A DNA stretch of 64,000 nt from Rhizobacter sp. (lineage in GTDB: Bacteria > Pseudomonadota > Gammaproteobacteria > Burkholderiales > Burkholderiaceae_C), in the NCBI GenBank assembly GCA_019635355.1, contig JAHBZQ010000001.1:2480001-2544000 (forward strand), given 5' to 3'. Shown here piece after piece: positions 35,376 to 44,834 of the stretch; within the stretch, counting starts at the first letter, position 1, and each line of letters begins with the position of its first letter. The notes beneath the pieces are model-generated. The model was not told where the DNA came from. It made no database searches and saw nothing but the letters and a program-made list of their open reading frames with translations. The position numbers were made by a program, and so were the translations under genes.

Positions 35376-36578
35376 TCACCAGTTCACTTCGCGCTCGGGC
35401 GTGGCCGTGATGCGGTGGATCGACAGGTCGGCGCCGTCGTATTCCTCTTCCTGGCTCAGCCGCAAGCCCATCGCGAGCTTGATGAGGCCGTAGACCACGA
35501 AGCCGCCCACCAGCGCCCACACCACGCCCATCAGGGTGCCGATGAGCTGCGCCGAGAAGGTCACGCCGCCACGACCGCCCAGCGCGGTGAGCCCGAAGAT
35601 GCCGCAGGCGATGCCGCCCCAGGCGCCGCACAGGCCGTGCAGCGGCCACACGCCGAGCACGTCGTCGATCTTCCATTTGTTCTGGGTGAGGGTGAACATC
35701 ACCACGAAGATCGCGCCCGCGATGCCGCCGGTGACGAGCGCGCCCAGCGGGTGCATCACGTCGGACCCCGCGCACACCGCCACCAGCCCGGCGAGCGGGC
35801 CGTTGTAGGCGAAGCCCGGGTCGTTCTTGCCCACGAGCACAGCCACCAGCGTGCCGCCCACCATCGCCATCAGCGAGTTGACGGCCACGAGCCCGGAGAT
35901 CTTGTCGATCGTCTGCGCGCTCATCACGTTGAAGCCGAACCAGCCCACCGCCAGCACCCAGGCGCCAAGCGCGAGGAAGGGGATGCTCGACGGCGGGTGT
36001 GCCGAGATGCCGCCGTCTTTCTTGTAGCGGTTCGCGCGCGCGCCCAGCAGCAGCACCGCCGGCAGCGCGAGCCAGCCGCCCACCGCGTGCACCACCACCG
36101 AGCCGGCGAAGTCGTGCAGCTCGGCGCCGGCCACGCTCTTCAGCCAGGCCTGGATGCCGAAGTTGCCGTTCCACACCACGCCCTCGAAGAGCGGGTAGAC
36201 GAGGCCCACGATCACCGCCGTGGCGATGAGCTGCGGGTAGAAGCGCGCCCGCTCGGCGATGCCGCCCGAGATGATGGCCGGGATGGCCGCCGCGAACGTG
36301 AGCAGGAAGAAGAACTTCACGAGGTCGTAGCCGTTCTTCTGCGCGAGCGTCTCGGCGCCGCTCCAGAACTGCACGCCGTAGGCCACGAGGTAGCCCACGA
36401 AGAAGTAGGCGATGGTCGAGACGCTGAAGTCGACCAGGATCTTCACCAGCGCATTGACCTGGTTCTTCTTGCGCACGGTGCCCAGCTCCAGGAAGGCGAA
36501 GCCGGCATGCATGGCGAGCACCATGATGGCGCCCAGGAGGATGAAGAGCGCATCCGCGCCCTGCTTGAGTTGCTCCAT
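35376..36578 (-). CDS. amt: Ammonium transporter
   Basis: This 400-residue Amt/Mep/Rh protein has 11 membrane helices. Conserved parts include AMHAGFAFLELGTVRKKNQVN, VHAVGGWLALPAVLLLGAR, GWFGFNV and HGLCGAWGGIACGIFG with the second pore His. Unlike many amtB genes it has no N-terminal signal peptide and no glnK beside it. The start at 36578 is preferred to longer readings. A sigma-54 promoter and an NtrC-like site lie upstream, so it is induced by nitrogen limitation. Confidence 0.92.
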   Translation of the reverse strand: MEQLKQGADALFILLGAIMVLAMHAGFAFLELGTVRKKNQVNALVKILVDFSVSTIAYFFVGYLVAYGVQFWSGAETLAQKNGYDLVKFFFLLTFAAAIPAIISGGIAERARFYPQLIATAVIVGLVYPLFEGVVWNGNFGIQAWLKSVAGAELHDFAGSVVVHAVGGWLALPAVLLLGARANRYKKDGGISAHPPSSIPFLALGAWVLAVGWFGFNVMSAQTIDKISGLVAVNSLMAMVGGTLVAVLVGKNDPGFAYNGPLAGLVAVCAGSDVMHPLGALVTGGIAGAIFVVMFTLTQNKWKIDDVLGVWPLHGLCGAWGGIACGIFGLTALGGRGGVTFSAQLIGTLMGVVWALVGGFVVYGLIKLAMGLRLSQEEEYDGADLSIHRITATPEREVNW

Positions 36579-36669
36579 GTGATCGTTCCGAGTTTGAGAA
36601 GCGCCGCACCTCCAACCGCACCAAGCCGGCGCGGTTCCCTCGAAAGGTGCGATCAAGCACCATCGGCAA

Positions 36670-36683
36670 GCAATTTGTGTGCC
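36670..36683 (-). promoter_or_regulatory. Sigma-54 promoter of amt
   Basis: The minus strand reads GGCACACAAATTGC: GG, ten bases, GC, with TTGC at -12, a near-perfect match to the consensus. Predicted start is near 36658, about 80 bp before the amt ATG. Confidence 0.75.
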
Positions 36684-36743
36684 TTTTTGGGGCGGGCGAA
36701 AGCGCCATTTCGGCACGGCCTTGGGGCGTTTCCGCCGCCGCGT

Positions 36744-36758
36744 GCACCTGGCTTGTGC
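36744..36758. promoter_or_regulatory. NtrC-like enhancer site upstream of amt
   Basis: GCACC-TGGCT-TGTGC matches the NtrC consensus GCACC-N5-GGTGC at nine of ten positions. It lies about 60 bp upstream of the -24 element, in the gap after the neighbouring GGDEF gene. Confidence 0.55.
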
Positions 36759-36762
36759 GGCC

Positions 36763-39096
36763 TCAGGCCGTGGCCACGCAGAAGGTGTTGCGTTCGGCCT
36801 TGGCCTGGTAGAGCGCCTTGTCGGCCGCCGAGAGCAGCTGCTCCGGCAGCGCCGCCCCCTCGGCATGGAAGGCGATGCCGATGCTTGTGCTCACGCGCAG
36901 CTCGTGCCCGGCCACGTGGAAGGGCTGGTCGATGGCCGCGAGGATCTTGCGCGCCACGGCTTTCGGCTCGGCCTCGGTGTGCAGGTCTTCGAGGATGACC
37001 ACGAACTCGTCGCCTGCCAGGCGCGCCACCGTGTCGGTCTCGCGCACGCAAGCCGAGAGCCGCGCGGCAAACACCGTCAGCACCTCGTCGCCGGCCGCGT
37101 GGCCGTGTGTGTCGTTGATGCTCTTGAAGCGGTCGACGTCGAGGAAGAGCAGCGCGATCGGCTGGCGGTGGCGGCGGCTGCGCGCCAGGGCCTCGGCCAG
37201 CGTCTCGTTGAAGCGCAGACGGTTGGGCAAGCCGGTCAGCGTGTCGGTGCGCGCCATCAGGCGCAGTTGCTCCTCGGCCGCCTTCATCGCCGAGATGTCG
37301 ATCGACAGCACGTAGAAGCCCTCCACCTCGCCTTCGGCCGACACGTCGGGCAGGTAGATGGAGTGCAGGTGCCGCATCACGCCGAGGCGGTTCAAGGTGG
37401 TGTCGAAGTCGCAGCGCTCGCCGGCCAGCACGCGGTCGAGCACCGCCTTGCGCTGGATGTAGATGTCTTCACCGAGCGCCTCTCGCATGGTCTGGCCGAT
37501 CACGGCCTGGGGGTCGAGGCCCAGCCAGCGGCCGTAGGTGGCGTTGCAGAACTGGAAGCGCTGGTCGCGGTCGACGTAGCTGATGAGGGCCGGCGTGTTG
37601 TCGGCAATCGTGCGCAGGCGCCGCTCGGCGGCCTTGAGCGCCGTCTGGTTGTACGACAGCACGTAGAAGCCTTGCACCTGCCCGTCGGGCGCGATGTCGG
37701 GCACGAAGTGGCTCTCGAAATCGACCTTGCGGCCGTCGATCTCGACATGCCCGTTGAAGCTCGCGCGCCGGCCCGCCAGGGCCTGCTCGATGTGCGGGTG
37801 GTGTTCGTCGTAGCGGGCCCCGAGCGCGCTGCGCAGCGTGACCTCGTGCAAACGGTCGGGTGTCAGGTGGTGCGTGCGCAGGGCACTCGCATTGGCGAAC
37901 TGGCAATGCTCGTCGGTGCCGAAGTAGGCGATGAGCGCGGGCACGTTGTCGGCAATGTCGCGCAGGCGTTGCTCGCTCGCAGCGAGTGCGGCGGTGCGCT
38001 CGGCCACGCGCTCCTGCAGCGAGTCGTTGGCCTGTTGCAGCTTCGCGGCGTCATCGGCCTGGCGCTCGGCATAGGCGCGCAGCGCGTGGCCCAACACCTC
38101 GGCTTCGCGGTAGAGCGGGCTGCGCGAGGGCTGCAGCGGCCGGCCGGCTTCCAGCGCGGCGGTGAGCTCCATCAGCGGCACCGAGAAGCGGCGGGCCAGC
38201 CACCAGACGAGCGGTGCCAGCAGCAGGCACAGGCCGAGCGTGGCCCACGCGATGCGCCGCTCGAGCTCGTGGAAGCTCGCCAGCGCCACCGCTTCTGGCT
38301 GGCGCAGCAGCACCTTCCAGCCGAGGCCGGGGTAGCGGCCTGCGCCGCGGGTCTTGGATTCGGCGAGCAGGTGCCCGGCCGGCGCATCGAGCTTCCGGCC
38401 CTGCAGCGCGGCCGGGCCGAGCAGCACGGTGCCATCGGCCGCGAGCACGAGTGCTTCGGCCTGGTGGCGCTCGACTGCCTGGTCGACCAGCTCACGCTTG
38501 ATCTGCCCGGCCCAGGCCCAGCTGAGGTGGGTGCCCAGCACACCGGTGAGTTCGCCCTTCGCGTTGACAACGGGCACGGCGATGTCGACGAAGCGCCAGG
38601 GCTCGGCCTGTTTGGGCAGGAGCTTTTCGAGCAGCACCGCGGCGTGCACGTCGCCCACGAAGCTTGCCTGCGTGGCGCCGCGGAACCACGGGCGGGCGGA
38701 GACGTCGGCCCCTTCGAGCAGGCCGTCGGCCGCGGCCAGCACCCGGCCCTGCGCATCGGCGAGGCCGATCCAGGTGAACTGCGGAAAACTCGCGCGCACA
38801 TCTTCGAGCACGCGCCGCACCTGCACGGGGTCGCGCTGGCGGGCCACCTGGTCGAGCCGCGAGATCACATGCACTTCTTCGTAGTGCTGCGCCATGCCGC
38901 GGTCGAGCGCATCGCGCAGGGCATCCGCGTTGATCTGCAGGTAGCGGTGGGCCTGCTCGCGCGCCTCGTCACGCGTGAAGCGGTCGATGATCACCGCGCA
39001 GGTGAGCACGGCCGCCACGAGCGCCGCCATGACGCACACGAAGAGCCAGCCCGCCAGTGCCGGGCGAGACGAGGCGAGCGGTCGGCCAGCACCCAT
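36763..39096 (-). CDS. Membrane sensor diguanylate cyclase (CACHE, HAMP-like, two PAS, GGDEF)
   Basis: This 777-residue protein has two membrane helices (about 15-38 and 288-308) bracketing a periplasmic CACHE-type domain. Next come a HAMP-like linker and coiled coil (to about 375) and two PAS domains (about 385-490 and 505-615, both beginning IADN.PALI.Y). The C-terminal GGDEF domain reads LAGDEF in place of GGDEF. AGDEF variants can be active, so activity is probable but not certain. No EAL domain is present. Confidence 0.87.
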   Translation of the reverse strand: MGAGRPLASSRPALAGWLFVCVMAALVAAVLTCAVIIDRFTRDEAREQAHRYLQINADALRDALDRGMAQHYEEVHVISRLDQVARQRDPVQVRRVLEDVRASFPQFTWIGLADAQGRVLAAADGLLEGADVSARPWFRGATQASFVGDVHAAVLLEKLLPKQAEPWRFVDIAVPVVNAKGELTGVLGTHLSWAWAGQIKRELVDQAVERHQAEALVLAADGTVLLGPAALQGRKLDAPAGHLLAESKTRGAGRYPGLGWKVLLRQPEAVALASFHELERRIAWATLGLCLLLAPLVWWLARRFSVPLMELTAALEAGRPLQPSRSPLYREAEVLGHALRAYAERQADDAAKLQQANDSLQERVAERTAALAASEQRLRDIADNVPALIAYFGTDEHCQFANASALRTHHLTPDRLHEVTLRSALGARYDEHHPHIEQALAGRRASFNGHVEIDGRKVDFESHFVPDIAPDGQVQGFYVLSYNQTALKAAERRLRTIADNTPALISYVDRDQRFQFCNATYGRWLGLDPQAVIGQTMREALGEDIYIQRKAVLDRVLAGERCDFDTTLNRLGVMRHLHSIYLPDVSAEGEVEGFYVLSIDISAMKAAEEQLRLMARTDTLTGLPNRLRFNETLAEALARSRRHRQPIALLFLDVDRFKSINDTHGHAAGDEVLTVFAARLSACVRETDTVARLAGDEFVVILEDLHTEAEPKAVARKILAAIDQPFHVAGHELRVSTSIGIAFHAEGAALPEQLLSAADKALYQAKAERNTFCVATA

Positions 39097-39128
39097 CGAG
39101 GAAGTCTCCGGGTGCGCCGGTGCGAGGC

Positions 39129-40253
39129 TCAGTTCGAGCCTTTGATCATGCGCCCGGCCGAGGCCTGCACCGGGCGGGCGTTCATCGGGTAGAGGCGCGA
39201 GAAGATGTCGATCTGCTGGGGCGCGATGGACACCGGGTTCTTCATCACCATCCACAGCACGCCTTCGCTGCAGGGCGGCGTGGTGAGCGAGCCCATGTAG
39301 GTGAAGTAGCCGCGGTCGGCGGGCAGCAGCTCGTTCAGGTCGAGGGTCGAACGGGCGGCGAGCTCCTCGCCCTTCTCCAGCGGCAGGTTGTTCCACACCT
39401 GCTGCACCACCGGCTGCGCGCTGCCGCGGTCGAGCAGCACGGCCACGACGGCGAGCTTGCCTTCGAGGTCCTTGTGCACCAGGTGCACCACCATGTCGAA
39501 CTGGCGGCCGTTGATGCGCTCTTCCGAGGGGCGGTGGAAGTGGAACTGCGCCAGCTCGTAGCGCCGGCCCATCACCTCGATGCTGTTGCCCGCCGACACG
39601 TTGACCTGCACGGTGTGGCCGTTGTCGATGACGCGGAAGTTGCTCGCCTTGTAGTCGAACTGCACCGGGTCGAGCTGCACCGAGATCTGGTCGCGGATGT
39701 CGATCGGGCTTTGGCGCTTGCCGCTGCTGCACAGCGAGTATTCCGACTTCATCGCGCCCCAATGCTCGGGGCCGCCCTCACCGTGGTACGACCAGTGCTC
39801 GGCCTTCTTCTTGGGTGGCGCCGCCGGTTTGGCGCCGGCGGTGGCCGCACGGCGCGGCTCGCTCCAGTGGATGCCGGGCTCGGGCGCACCGCCGGGCGAC
39901 ACCGCCGTGGCGGTGGCGGCGGCCGGGGTGGCCGGCGCGGGCGATCGGGCCACCACGCGCAGCACGCCCGGCTCGGGCTTCTCGCTGGCGCGCTCGGCGG
40001 CCTCTCGCGCGCCGAGCTTGCGGGCGAGGCGCTCGCGCAGTGCGTCGATGGTGTCGTTGTCTTCCTCGGCGGTCGGCTTGGCCAGCGGCTTCTTCGCCGG
40101 CTTGCCGTCGGCGTCGGGCGCGCTGTCGCGCATCAGCGCGGGGCGGCCGGGCGAGGTGCGGATGACCGGGTCGGCGGCCAGGGCGGGCAGCGCCCAGGCC
40201 AGCAAGCCCAGGGCAGACAAGGCGGCTGCAAGGGTGCGAGGCGGGGTGTGCAT
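39129..40253 (-). CDS. Alpha-type carbonic anhydrase, exported
   Basis: This 374-residue protein has a signal peptide (about 1-27), a long Pro/Ala/Lys-rich linker (about 28-150) and an alpha carbonic anhydrase domain (about 152-370). The zinc ligands are His238 and His240 (QFHFHRPSEE) and His257 (MVVHLVH). The family segment HWSYHGEGGPEHWG starts the domain. It interconverts CO2 and bicarbonate in the periplasm. The 120-residue linker is unusual. Confidence 0.9.
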   Translation of the reverse strand: MHTPPRTLAAALSALGLLAWALPALAADPVIRTSPGRPALMRDSAPDADGKPAKKPLAKPTAEEDNDTIDALRERLARKLGAREAAERASEKPEPGVLRVVARSPAPATPAAATATAVSPGGAPEPGIHWSEPRRAATAGAKPAAPPKKKAEHWSYHGEGGPEHWGAMKSEYSLCSSGKRQSPIDIRDQISVQLDPVQFDYKASNFRVIDNGHTVQVNVSAGNSIEVMGRRYELAQFHFHRPSEERINGRQFDMVVHLVHKDLEGKLAVVAVLLDRGSAQPVVQQVWNNLPLEKGEELAARSTLDLNELLPADRGYFTYMGSLTTPPCSEGVLWMVMKNPVSIAPQQIDIFSRLYPMNARPVQASAGRMIKGSN

Positions 40254-40361
40254 GACGGTGTTTTCTCCAGCGCATGGCCCTGACACAGGGCGTCTGCACC
40301 GGATATCGGCCTGCGGCCTCGCCGCTTGAGCGTCGCGGGGCGCGCAGGTGCGCGCTGTGCA

Positions 40362-41567
40362 TCAGGTCACACGCGGTTTGACCCAGATCCACGCCACGAT
40401 GCCGATGCTCATCAGCAGGAGCGAGGCCACGGCCAGGCCGACCGTGGAATGCATCACGAGTGGCGCGATCACGCCGGCCACGAAGCCGTTGGCCACGCTG
40501 CCCACGCAGGCCTGGAAGCTCGAGGCCATGCCACGCCGCTCGGGCACGAGGTCGAGCACGAGGAGCGTGACCACCGGCACCATCAGCGCCCAGCCGAAGG
40601 CGAACACCGCGATCGGGAACAAGGCCCACGACACATGCGGCGTGAAGGCGAGGTTCAACCCGAGGTTGAGCAGCGACACCGCCAGCATGATCACGAAGCC
40701 GTGGCGGATCTGGTGCTGCGGCTTCACCCGCCCGGCGAGCCGCCCCGAGACGAAGGCGCCGCCCATGATCCCGGCGATGGTGAGCAGGAAGAACCAGAAG
40801 AACTGCTCGGGCCGCAGCGCCAGGTGCTCGCCGAGGAACACGGGCGCCGACAGCACGTAGAGGAACATGCCGTTGAACGGGATGCCGCTCGCCAGCGCCA
40901 GCGCGAAGAAGCGCGGGTTGGCACCGAGCGACCAGTAGCCGCGCATCAGGTTGCGCAGGTTGAAGGGCTGCTTCTGCTCGGCGTGCAGCGTCTCGGGCAG
41001 GAGCTTGTAGTTGGCGATCCACAGCGCCACGCCGATCGCGGTGAGGAACCAGAAGATCGCGTGCCAGTTGAGGTGCACGAAAAGAAAGCCGCCCACCATC
41101 GGCGCGATGGCCGGGGCGATGCCGAAGTAGATCGTCACCTGCGACATCACGCGCTGCGCGTCGGCGGGCGGGAACATGTCGCGGATCACCGCACGCGAGA
41201 CCACGATGCCCGCGCCGGCCGACATGCCCTGCACCGCGCGCCAGAAGACGAGCGTGCCGATGTGGTTGGCGAGCGCGCAGCCGGCCGAGGCGATGGTGAA
41301 GACGGCGATGCCCCACAGCACCACCGGGCGGCGGCCGAGGCTGTCGGACAGCGCGCCGTGGAAGAGGTTCATCAGCGCGAAGCCGAAGAGGTACGCCGAG
41401 AGCGTCTGCTGCATCTCGACCGGCGTGGCGCCCACCGACTGCGCGATGCCGGTGAAGGCGGGCAGGTAGGTGTCGATGGAGAACGGCCCGAGCATCCCCA
41501 GGCAGGCGAGCAAGAACGCAAGGGCCCAGCGCGGTGCGCGCCAGAGGGTGTGGGCGTCGGGGTTCAT
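40362..41567 (-). CDS. Bcr/CflA-family MFS drug efflux transporter
   Basis: This 401-residue protein has 12 membrane helices and the Bcr/CflA features LGMLGPFSIDTYLPAF in helix 1 and GALSDSLGRRPVVLWG (motif A). Relatives export bicyclomycin, chloramphenicol or other small compounds; the substrate here is not known. It is monocistronic. Confidence 0.87.
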   Translation of the reverse strand: MNPDAHTLWRAPRWALAFLLACLGMLGPFSIDTYLPAFTGIAQSVGATPVEMQQTLSAYLFGFALMNLFHGALSDSLGRRPVVLWGIAVFTIASAGCALANHIGTLVFWRAVQGMSAGAGIVVSRAVIRDMFPPADAQRVMSQVTIYFGIAPAIAPMVGGFLFVHLNWHAIFWFLTAIGVALWIANYKLLPETLHAEQKQPFNLRNLMRGYWSLGANPRFFALALASGIPFNGMFLYVLSAPVFLGEHLALRPEQFFWFFLLTIAGIMGGAFVSGRLAGRVKPQHQIRHGFVIMLAVSLLNLGLNLAFTPHVSWALFPIAVFAFGWALMVPVVTLLVLDLVPERRGMASSFQACVGSVANGFVAGVIAPLVMHSTVGLAVASLLLMSIGIVAWIWVKPRVT

Positions 41568-41650
41568 GGAAGCGAGCGAGTGTAGCGACGGGTGTTTGCC
41601 CCGTTTTTCCGCGGACTAAGCGGCGCCCGGCGCTGCTGCAATGAGGCACC

Positions 41651-42385
41651 GTGAATGCTCAAATGCCCACCCGCCCGCCCAAGCGCGCCGTACTGGCGAG
41701 CGCGCTGGTGCTGTCGCTCGTGGCGCATGCCGTGCTCGTGGGTTTCGTGCTGAAGGCCTCGAAAGACAGCCGGCCCGCCGCCTCGCTGGGCCGTCAGAAA
41801 GGCGCCCTGCAGGTGACGCTGCGGCGCGATGCCGCCGCCCCCTCGAAGGGGGCCACGTCGCCGTCCGGGCGCAGCAGCACGCCCCCCGCACCGCGCAAGC
41901 AGCGCGCCCGGCCCGAGCGGCCTGCCGCGCCACCCAAGGCCGCCCCGGCGCCCGCCACCGCGGCCACGCCCGTCGAAGCGCCCGGTGCGCGCTTCGCAAG
42001 CCTCTTCGCCCCCATCGTGCACGCGCCGATGGGCTCGGGCCGCTGGGCCTCGGCACGCACCAGCGCCCCGGCGCCCGTGCCACCCGAGCAGCAGCAGGCC
42101 CAGGCGGTGGCGGCGCTGCGCGGTGCGCTTGCCGCCCGCTTCGCCTCGCTCGCCGAACAGCTGCGCATCGCGCAGGCGCAGATCGCCTGCGACCTCGTGA
42201 TCGACATCGAGCGCCGCATCGGCCAGATCGAGTGCGAAGACGATCAGCAGCGCTCGCTCGCCTGGGGCCACTTCCAGGGCACGCTGGCCGCCGGCCTGGT
42301 GTCGGAAGCGGCGCAGCGCCTGTGCCTGCGCCTGTCGGGCCAGCAGGTGCAAGACGCCACCTGCGCCTCGGCCGCCACCCCCTGA
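41651..42385 (+). CDS. Envelope protein with TonB-like N-terminal half, unknown function
   Basis: This 244-residue protein starts at GTG 41651 (ATG 41663 is possible). It has one membrane anchor (about 14-34), a Pro/Ala/Lys/Arg-rich periplasm-spanning stretch (50-110) like that of TonB, and a helical C-terminal domain (about 145-240) with four cysteines. The C-terminal domain does not look like TonB. No partner genes are adjacent. Confidence 0.6.
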   Translation: MNAQMPTRPPKRAVLASALVLSLVAHAVLVGFVLKASKDSRPAASLGRQKGALQVTLRRDAAAPSKGATSPSGRSSTPPAPRKQRARPERPAAPPKAAPAPATAATPVEAPGARFASLFAPIVHAPMGSGRWASARTSAPAPVPPEQQQAQAVAALRGALAARFASLAEQLRIAQAQIACDLVIDIERRIGQIECEDDQQRSLAWGHFQGTLAAGLVSEAAQRLCLRLSGQQVQDATCASAATP

Positions 42386-42392
42386 AACGAAA

Positions 42393-42414
42393 AGAGGCGG
42401 CCGAAGCCGCCTCT
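42393..42414. terminator. Bidirectional terminator
   Basis: AGAGGCGGC and GCCGCCTCT form a 9-bp stem around CGAA between two convergent genes. On the minus strand it is followed by TTTCGTTT. Confidence 0.7.
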
Positions 42415-42440
42415 GCCTTGTCAGCTCAACCCTCGCGGGT

Positions 42441-44666
42441 TCACTGCACGATGCCGTCGATCACCTTCGGCTTCGAGCTGGCCGGGGTGGGCTCGGCGCC
42501 AATGGTCGTCATCGGGTTCACGTCATACGCCGACGCATCGGGCAGCGTGAGCGCCGAGGCGGCGGTGAGCGACGGTGCGCTCGCGCACGAGGTGCGGTGC
42601 AGGCGCAGCTCGCGCTGGAGGTACTTCACGTGGAAGTTGTTCGAGCCGTCCGACACGGTGGAGCCGTCGAGGATGTCGAACGAGGGCACGAAGCGCGTGT
42701 TCTGCGCGCAGGCCACCGGCTGGTTGGTGTCGGGGTCGACACAGCTTCCGGGAATGCCCTGCAGCTGGCCGAAGCCGTTGTACTGCAGCTGCACGGCGTT
42801 GCCGTCGAACTTGCTCACGTCGGGCGCGCTGATGTTGGCCGGGCTCGCGGTGGCGGTGAAGCCGAGCGCCTTGGGCGGGTCGATGGTCACGCCCTGTGCG
42901 CCGAAGTAGCGGTTCCACTGGTTGGGGCCGGTCTCCCACTGGTAGATCACCGAGGCCTGGTCGACCAGGTGCGGGCAGTAGTAGGCGCCGGCCGAGTTGG
43001 CCTGGCCATTCATGTCGCAGCGGATGGCGGGCAGGTCGCTGTCGGTCACCATCGAGCCGCTGGTGAGGCCCCACTGGTTCATGCCCATGCTGTCCTTGCT
43101 GGCGCCGGACGCATCGGCGTTGCCGCCGCCGTCCGAGAGCATGCCGGCCTGCCAGGTGTAGGCGTAGCGCGTGGCGGTCGGGCCCCAGGAGTTGCTGTCC
43201 TGGAAGGGCGATGCCGCGAGGTTGCCGCCGCTCACGAGGTTGGTGCCGGTCTTGGGGCACATGCCGATGCAGTTGAGCGCCACGTCAGGCGCGCTCGGCT
43301 CCACGACTTCGCGGGTGCGATAGGTCACCACGTCGTTGCCCGAGAAGGCGCCACTCTGCGGCACGAGCACCGAGCCGTTGCCACCGCCCGAGGGGAAGAA
43401 GATCGGCATGGCACGCACATGGTTGGCGGCGAGCACGGTCGCGTCGAGCGACACCGGCGTGCCGAAGGCGCTGTTCGAGCAGGGGTTGCCCGGCGAGCAC
43501 TGCTGGTAGCCGATGGCCTTGAGCGCAGCGCCATCCCACTGCAGCTCGTAGTTGGTGTTGGCCGGGCCGCTGCCGATGGCGTTGGGCGACCAGTACATCA
43601 TCGAGACGTTCTTGAACGCGCCGAGCGTGGACGTGTGCTTGGTCAGCTTCCACAGCTTGCCGCCACGGCGCACGACGGTGAGCGGCACGTCGACGCTGTT
43701 TACCTGGCGCGTGAGCGTGCCCGAGGTGCCCACGGTGGCGAGCGCCGAATCGGGCAGCCACAGGCCCCAGAAGCTCCAGAAGCCATAGTACGTGTTGGCA
43801 CCCGACACGTACTTCACCGGGAAGCCGGGGTTGGTGACGTCGAGGCGCGAGCCGTCCTGGTTGTAGACGCCGTAGCTCCAGGTGGAGGTGTCGGCGAGCG
43901 TGCGGTCGCGGGCGAAACATTCGTCGCTGCTGGCGCCGTCGTTGCGGTGGAAGTAGTTGCCGTCGAAGGCGAAGGTGTAGGCGTAGGGGTTGCCGCCTTC
44001 GGTGCCCTGCACGCGGCCCATGCCGCTGTCGGTATTGGGGTTCGATTGCAGCTTGAGGTTGGTCTCCGAGGGGCCACCGCCACCGCCCGACTCGGCCTGG
44101 TAGAAGCTCAGGCCGGTGCCGTCAGATTTCAGCGTGCCGCGGAACATGCAGGTCGACAGGCCTTCGGGCGTGCCGCAGAAGTACATGCTGAAGAGGCCGT
44201 TGGGGTTGCTGTCCGACTTGCCTTCCGTCGCCACGATGTAGACGTAGATCGTGGTCTTCTCGGGGCCGCTGCCGTGGTCTTCTTCCTCGTGCAGCCAGAT
44301 CTTGACGGTGAGCGGGTCGGCGGTGGTCGCCTGCTCGGAGACCACGGTGGCCGACATGTAGTTGGTCGCGTTCGACGCCCCGGCGTTGGTGCTGCCCGAC
44401 TTGCTGCTGTCGCCACGGCCGGCGCACTTGCCTTCGTCGACGAGCGCGACATACGCGCCCTGGTTCACCAGCGCGTCGGGCCGCAGGCTGCTCATGATGC
44501 ACATGATCATGTTGACCGTGCTGATGCGGTCTCCCACACGGTCTTGCACCCAGGTGTTCTGCGGGTCGGTGACGTAGGCGCCCGAGGTGGGAGGCGCGGC
44601 CAGGGTCGGTGCGACGAGGGCACCGGCAAGCGCCAGGGCGGCGCCGAGTCGAGAGATGAGGTTCAT
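42441..44666 (-). CDS. Large secreted protein of unknown function
   Basis: This 741-residue protein has a signal peptide (about 1-23, ending PTLAAPP). The mature protein is rich in Gly, Ser, Asn and Tyr, has more than a dozen cysteines, and looks beta-rich. No catalytic motif or known domain is seen. It lies 15 bp downstream of a 50-residue lipoprotein gene on the same strand, suggesting an exported two-component structure, perhaps on the cell surface. Confidence 0.75.
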   Translation of the reverse strand: MNLISRLGAALALAGALVAPTLAAPPTSGAYVTDPQNTWVQDRVGDRISTVNMIMCIMSSLRPDALVNQGAYVALVDEGKCAGRGDSSKSGSTNAGASNATNYMSATVVSEQATTADPLTVKIWLHEEEDHGSGPEKTTIYVYIVATEGKSDSNPNGLFSMYFCGTPEGLSTCMFRGTLKSDGTGLSFYQAESGGGGGPSETNLKLQSNPNTDSGMGRVQGTEGGNPYAYTFAFDGNYFHRNDGASSDECFARDRTLADTSTWSYGVYNQDGSRLDVTNPGFPVKYVSGANTYYGFWSFWGLWLPDSALATVGTSGTLTRQVNSVDVPLTVVRRGGKLWKLTKHTSTLGAFKNVSMMYWSPNAIGSGPANTNYELQWDGAALKAIGYQQCSPGNPCSNSAFGTPVSLDATVLAANHVRAMPIFFPSGGGNGSVLVPQSGAFSGNDVVTYRTREVVEPSAPDVALNCIGMCPKTGTNLVSGGNLAASPFQDSNSWGPTATRYAYTWQAGMLSDGGGNADASGASKDSMGMNQWGLTSGSMVTDSDLPAIRCDMNGQANSAGAYYCPHLVDQASVIYQWETGPNQWNRYFGAQGVTIDPPKALGFTATASPANISAPDVSKFDGNAVQLQYNGFGQLQGIPGSCVDPDTNQPVACAQNTRFVPSFDILDGSTVSDGSNNFHVKYLQRELRLHRTSCASAPSLTAASALTLPDASAYDVNPMTTIGAEPTPASSKPKVIDGIVQ

Positions 44667-44681
44667 GCCGTGACCCTCGCC

Positions 44682-44834
44682 TTACTTCGCGCTCACCACC
44701 TGCACCGACGACGGCAGGGTGATGGTCGACTGGGTGACGGGCGTCTGCGTGGTCGGGGCCGACGAGCCGCCGCTGCCACCGGAACAGGCCGCGAGGCCGA
44801 GCATCAACACGAGAGCGCAAAGACGATGGAACAT
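44682..44834 (-). CDS. Very small lipoprotein
   Basis: This 50-residue protein has a signal peptide with lipobox LAAC (Cys16) and a 34-residue Ser/Thr/Gly-rich mature part. CGGAGG precedes the ATG at the right distance. It is probably co-transcribed with the 741-residue secreted protein downstream and may be its outer-membrane partner. It is too short for family assignment. Confidence 0.7.
   Translation of the reverse strand: MFHRLCALVLMLGLAACSGGSGGSSAPTTQTPVTQSTITLPSSVQVVSAK

Noticed and set aside
36679..39192. 837-codon plus-strand open frame
   Set aside because: It is antisense to the PAS-GGDEF gene and has no recognisable domain.
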